A stretch of 64,000 nucleotides of DNA from Lacimicrobium sp. SS2-24 (GTDB taxonomy: Bacteria > Pseudomonadota > Gammaproteobacteria > Enterobacterales > Alteromonadaceae): contig NZ_NIWW01000004.1 in the NCBI RefSeq assembly GCF_002201535.1, forward strand, positions 264,892 through 328,891, given 5' to 3'. Below are positions 63,891 through 64,000 of this stretch, in pieces. Every line of letters begins with the position of its first letter. The stretch's first letter is position 1. A model generated the notes under the pieces. That model ran no database searches. It saw nothing but the letters and a program-made list of their open reading frames with translations, and had not been told where the DNA came from. Position numbers and translations under genes: made by a program.

Positions 63891-64000
63891 TATTTACCTT
63901 ATCGCATAGTGGAAATAACGAAGCGGAATCCGGGGGTAATGGCACTTACAGGTGGGATAATAAGTGAGGTGTCAGGCGTAAGATGTGAGGCGAAAAGTCC

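Overview
The window looks like a chromosomal segment of a marine or brackish gammaproteobacterium, most likely in the Alteromonadales (Alteromonadaceae-like). The reasons are the mix of genes: a gcvT-gcvH-gcvP cluster, AcpH, HppD with a MarR regulator, PA2778/PA2779-type proteins, several small transporter-less SBP_bac_3 proteins, a PEP-CTERM protein and many PAS-rich kinases. REP-like intergenic repeats of a type common in that order also fit. The genus is inferred from gene content and I have no database result. I saw no tRNA, rRNA, CRISPR array, intact transposase or prophage gene.

Layout. 0-4.3 kb: housekeeping and small genes (ATP-grasp enzyme, FMN reductase, acpH, DUF3010, a small membrane protein) and an ECF sigma factor with a probable membrane anti-sigma partner. 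4.4-17.6 kb: catabolic and envelope genes. These are two exported amidohydrolases, a glycosidase-like lipoprotein, tyrosine catabolism (hppD plus a coupled VOC protein) with a divergent MarR regulator and a palindromic operator, an orphan periplasmic binding protein, a crotonase, an exported KatG, and a pair resembling respiratory-complex assembly factors (Atp10-like and CIA30).

17.7-33.9 kb is a signal-transduction island. An FNR-like regulator and a FixJ-like response regulator diverge from a shared 36-bp nested palindrome. The minus-strand chemotaxis operon follows: cheY-cheA-cheW-soluble PAS MCP-cheR-cheD-cheB. CheA carries three FGFF motifs where the P2 domain normally lies, and the MCP ends in a WESF CheR tether. 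Reading the other way is a set of response regulators (one with an EAL c-di-GMP phosphodiesterase domain) and PAS histidine kinases, with an uncatalogued 55-residue ORF tucked between two of them. The layout suggests redox or small-molecule sensing feeding chemotaxis and c-di-GMP, but no partner specificity can be read from sequence alone.

34.0-46.7 kb: an orphan WYL regulator of the BrxR/CapW type, a three-lipoprotein CsgG-like/DUF4810/DUF799 operon, several periplasmic SBP-fold proteins, an M3 metallopeptidase lipoprotein, a PA2779/PA2778 pair and an HBM-type chemoreceptor beside a tandem SBP pair. 46.7-53.1 kb: a membrane hybrid kinase, and a membrane-bound AraC regulator divergent from a three-gene membrane/exported operon.

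53.1-58.9 kb is the most accessory-like part. It holds an AT-richer methyltransferase gene bracketed by about 80-bp imperfect direct repeats, gene remnants, a frameshifted third copy of the SBP pair, a short ORF stop-to-start coupled to another SBP gene, and a PEP-CTERM protein with a 5' stem-loop. 58.9-63.6 kb is the glycine cleavage cluster gcvT-gcvH-gcvP, with a clear sigma-70 promoter and an internal terminator plus palindrome before gcvP. The last 300 bases are REP-like repeats.
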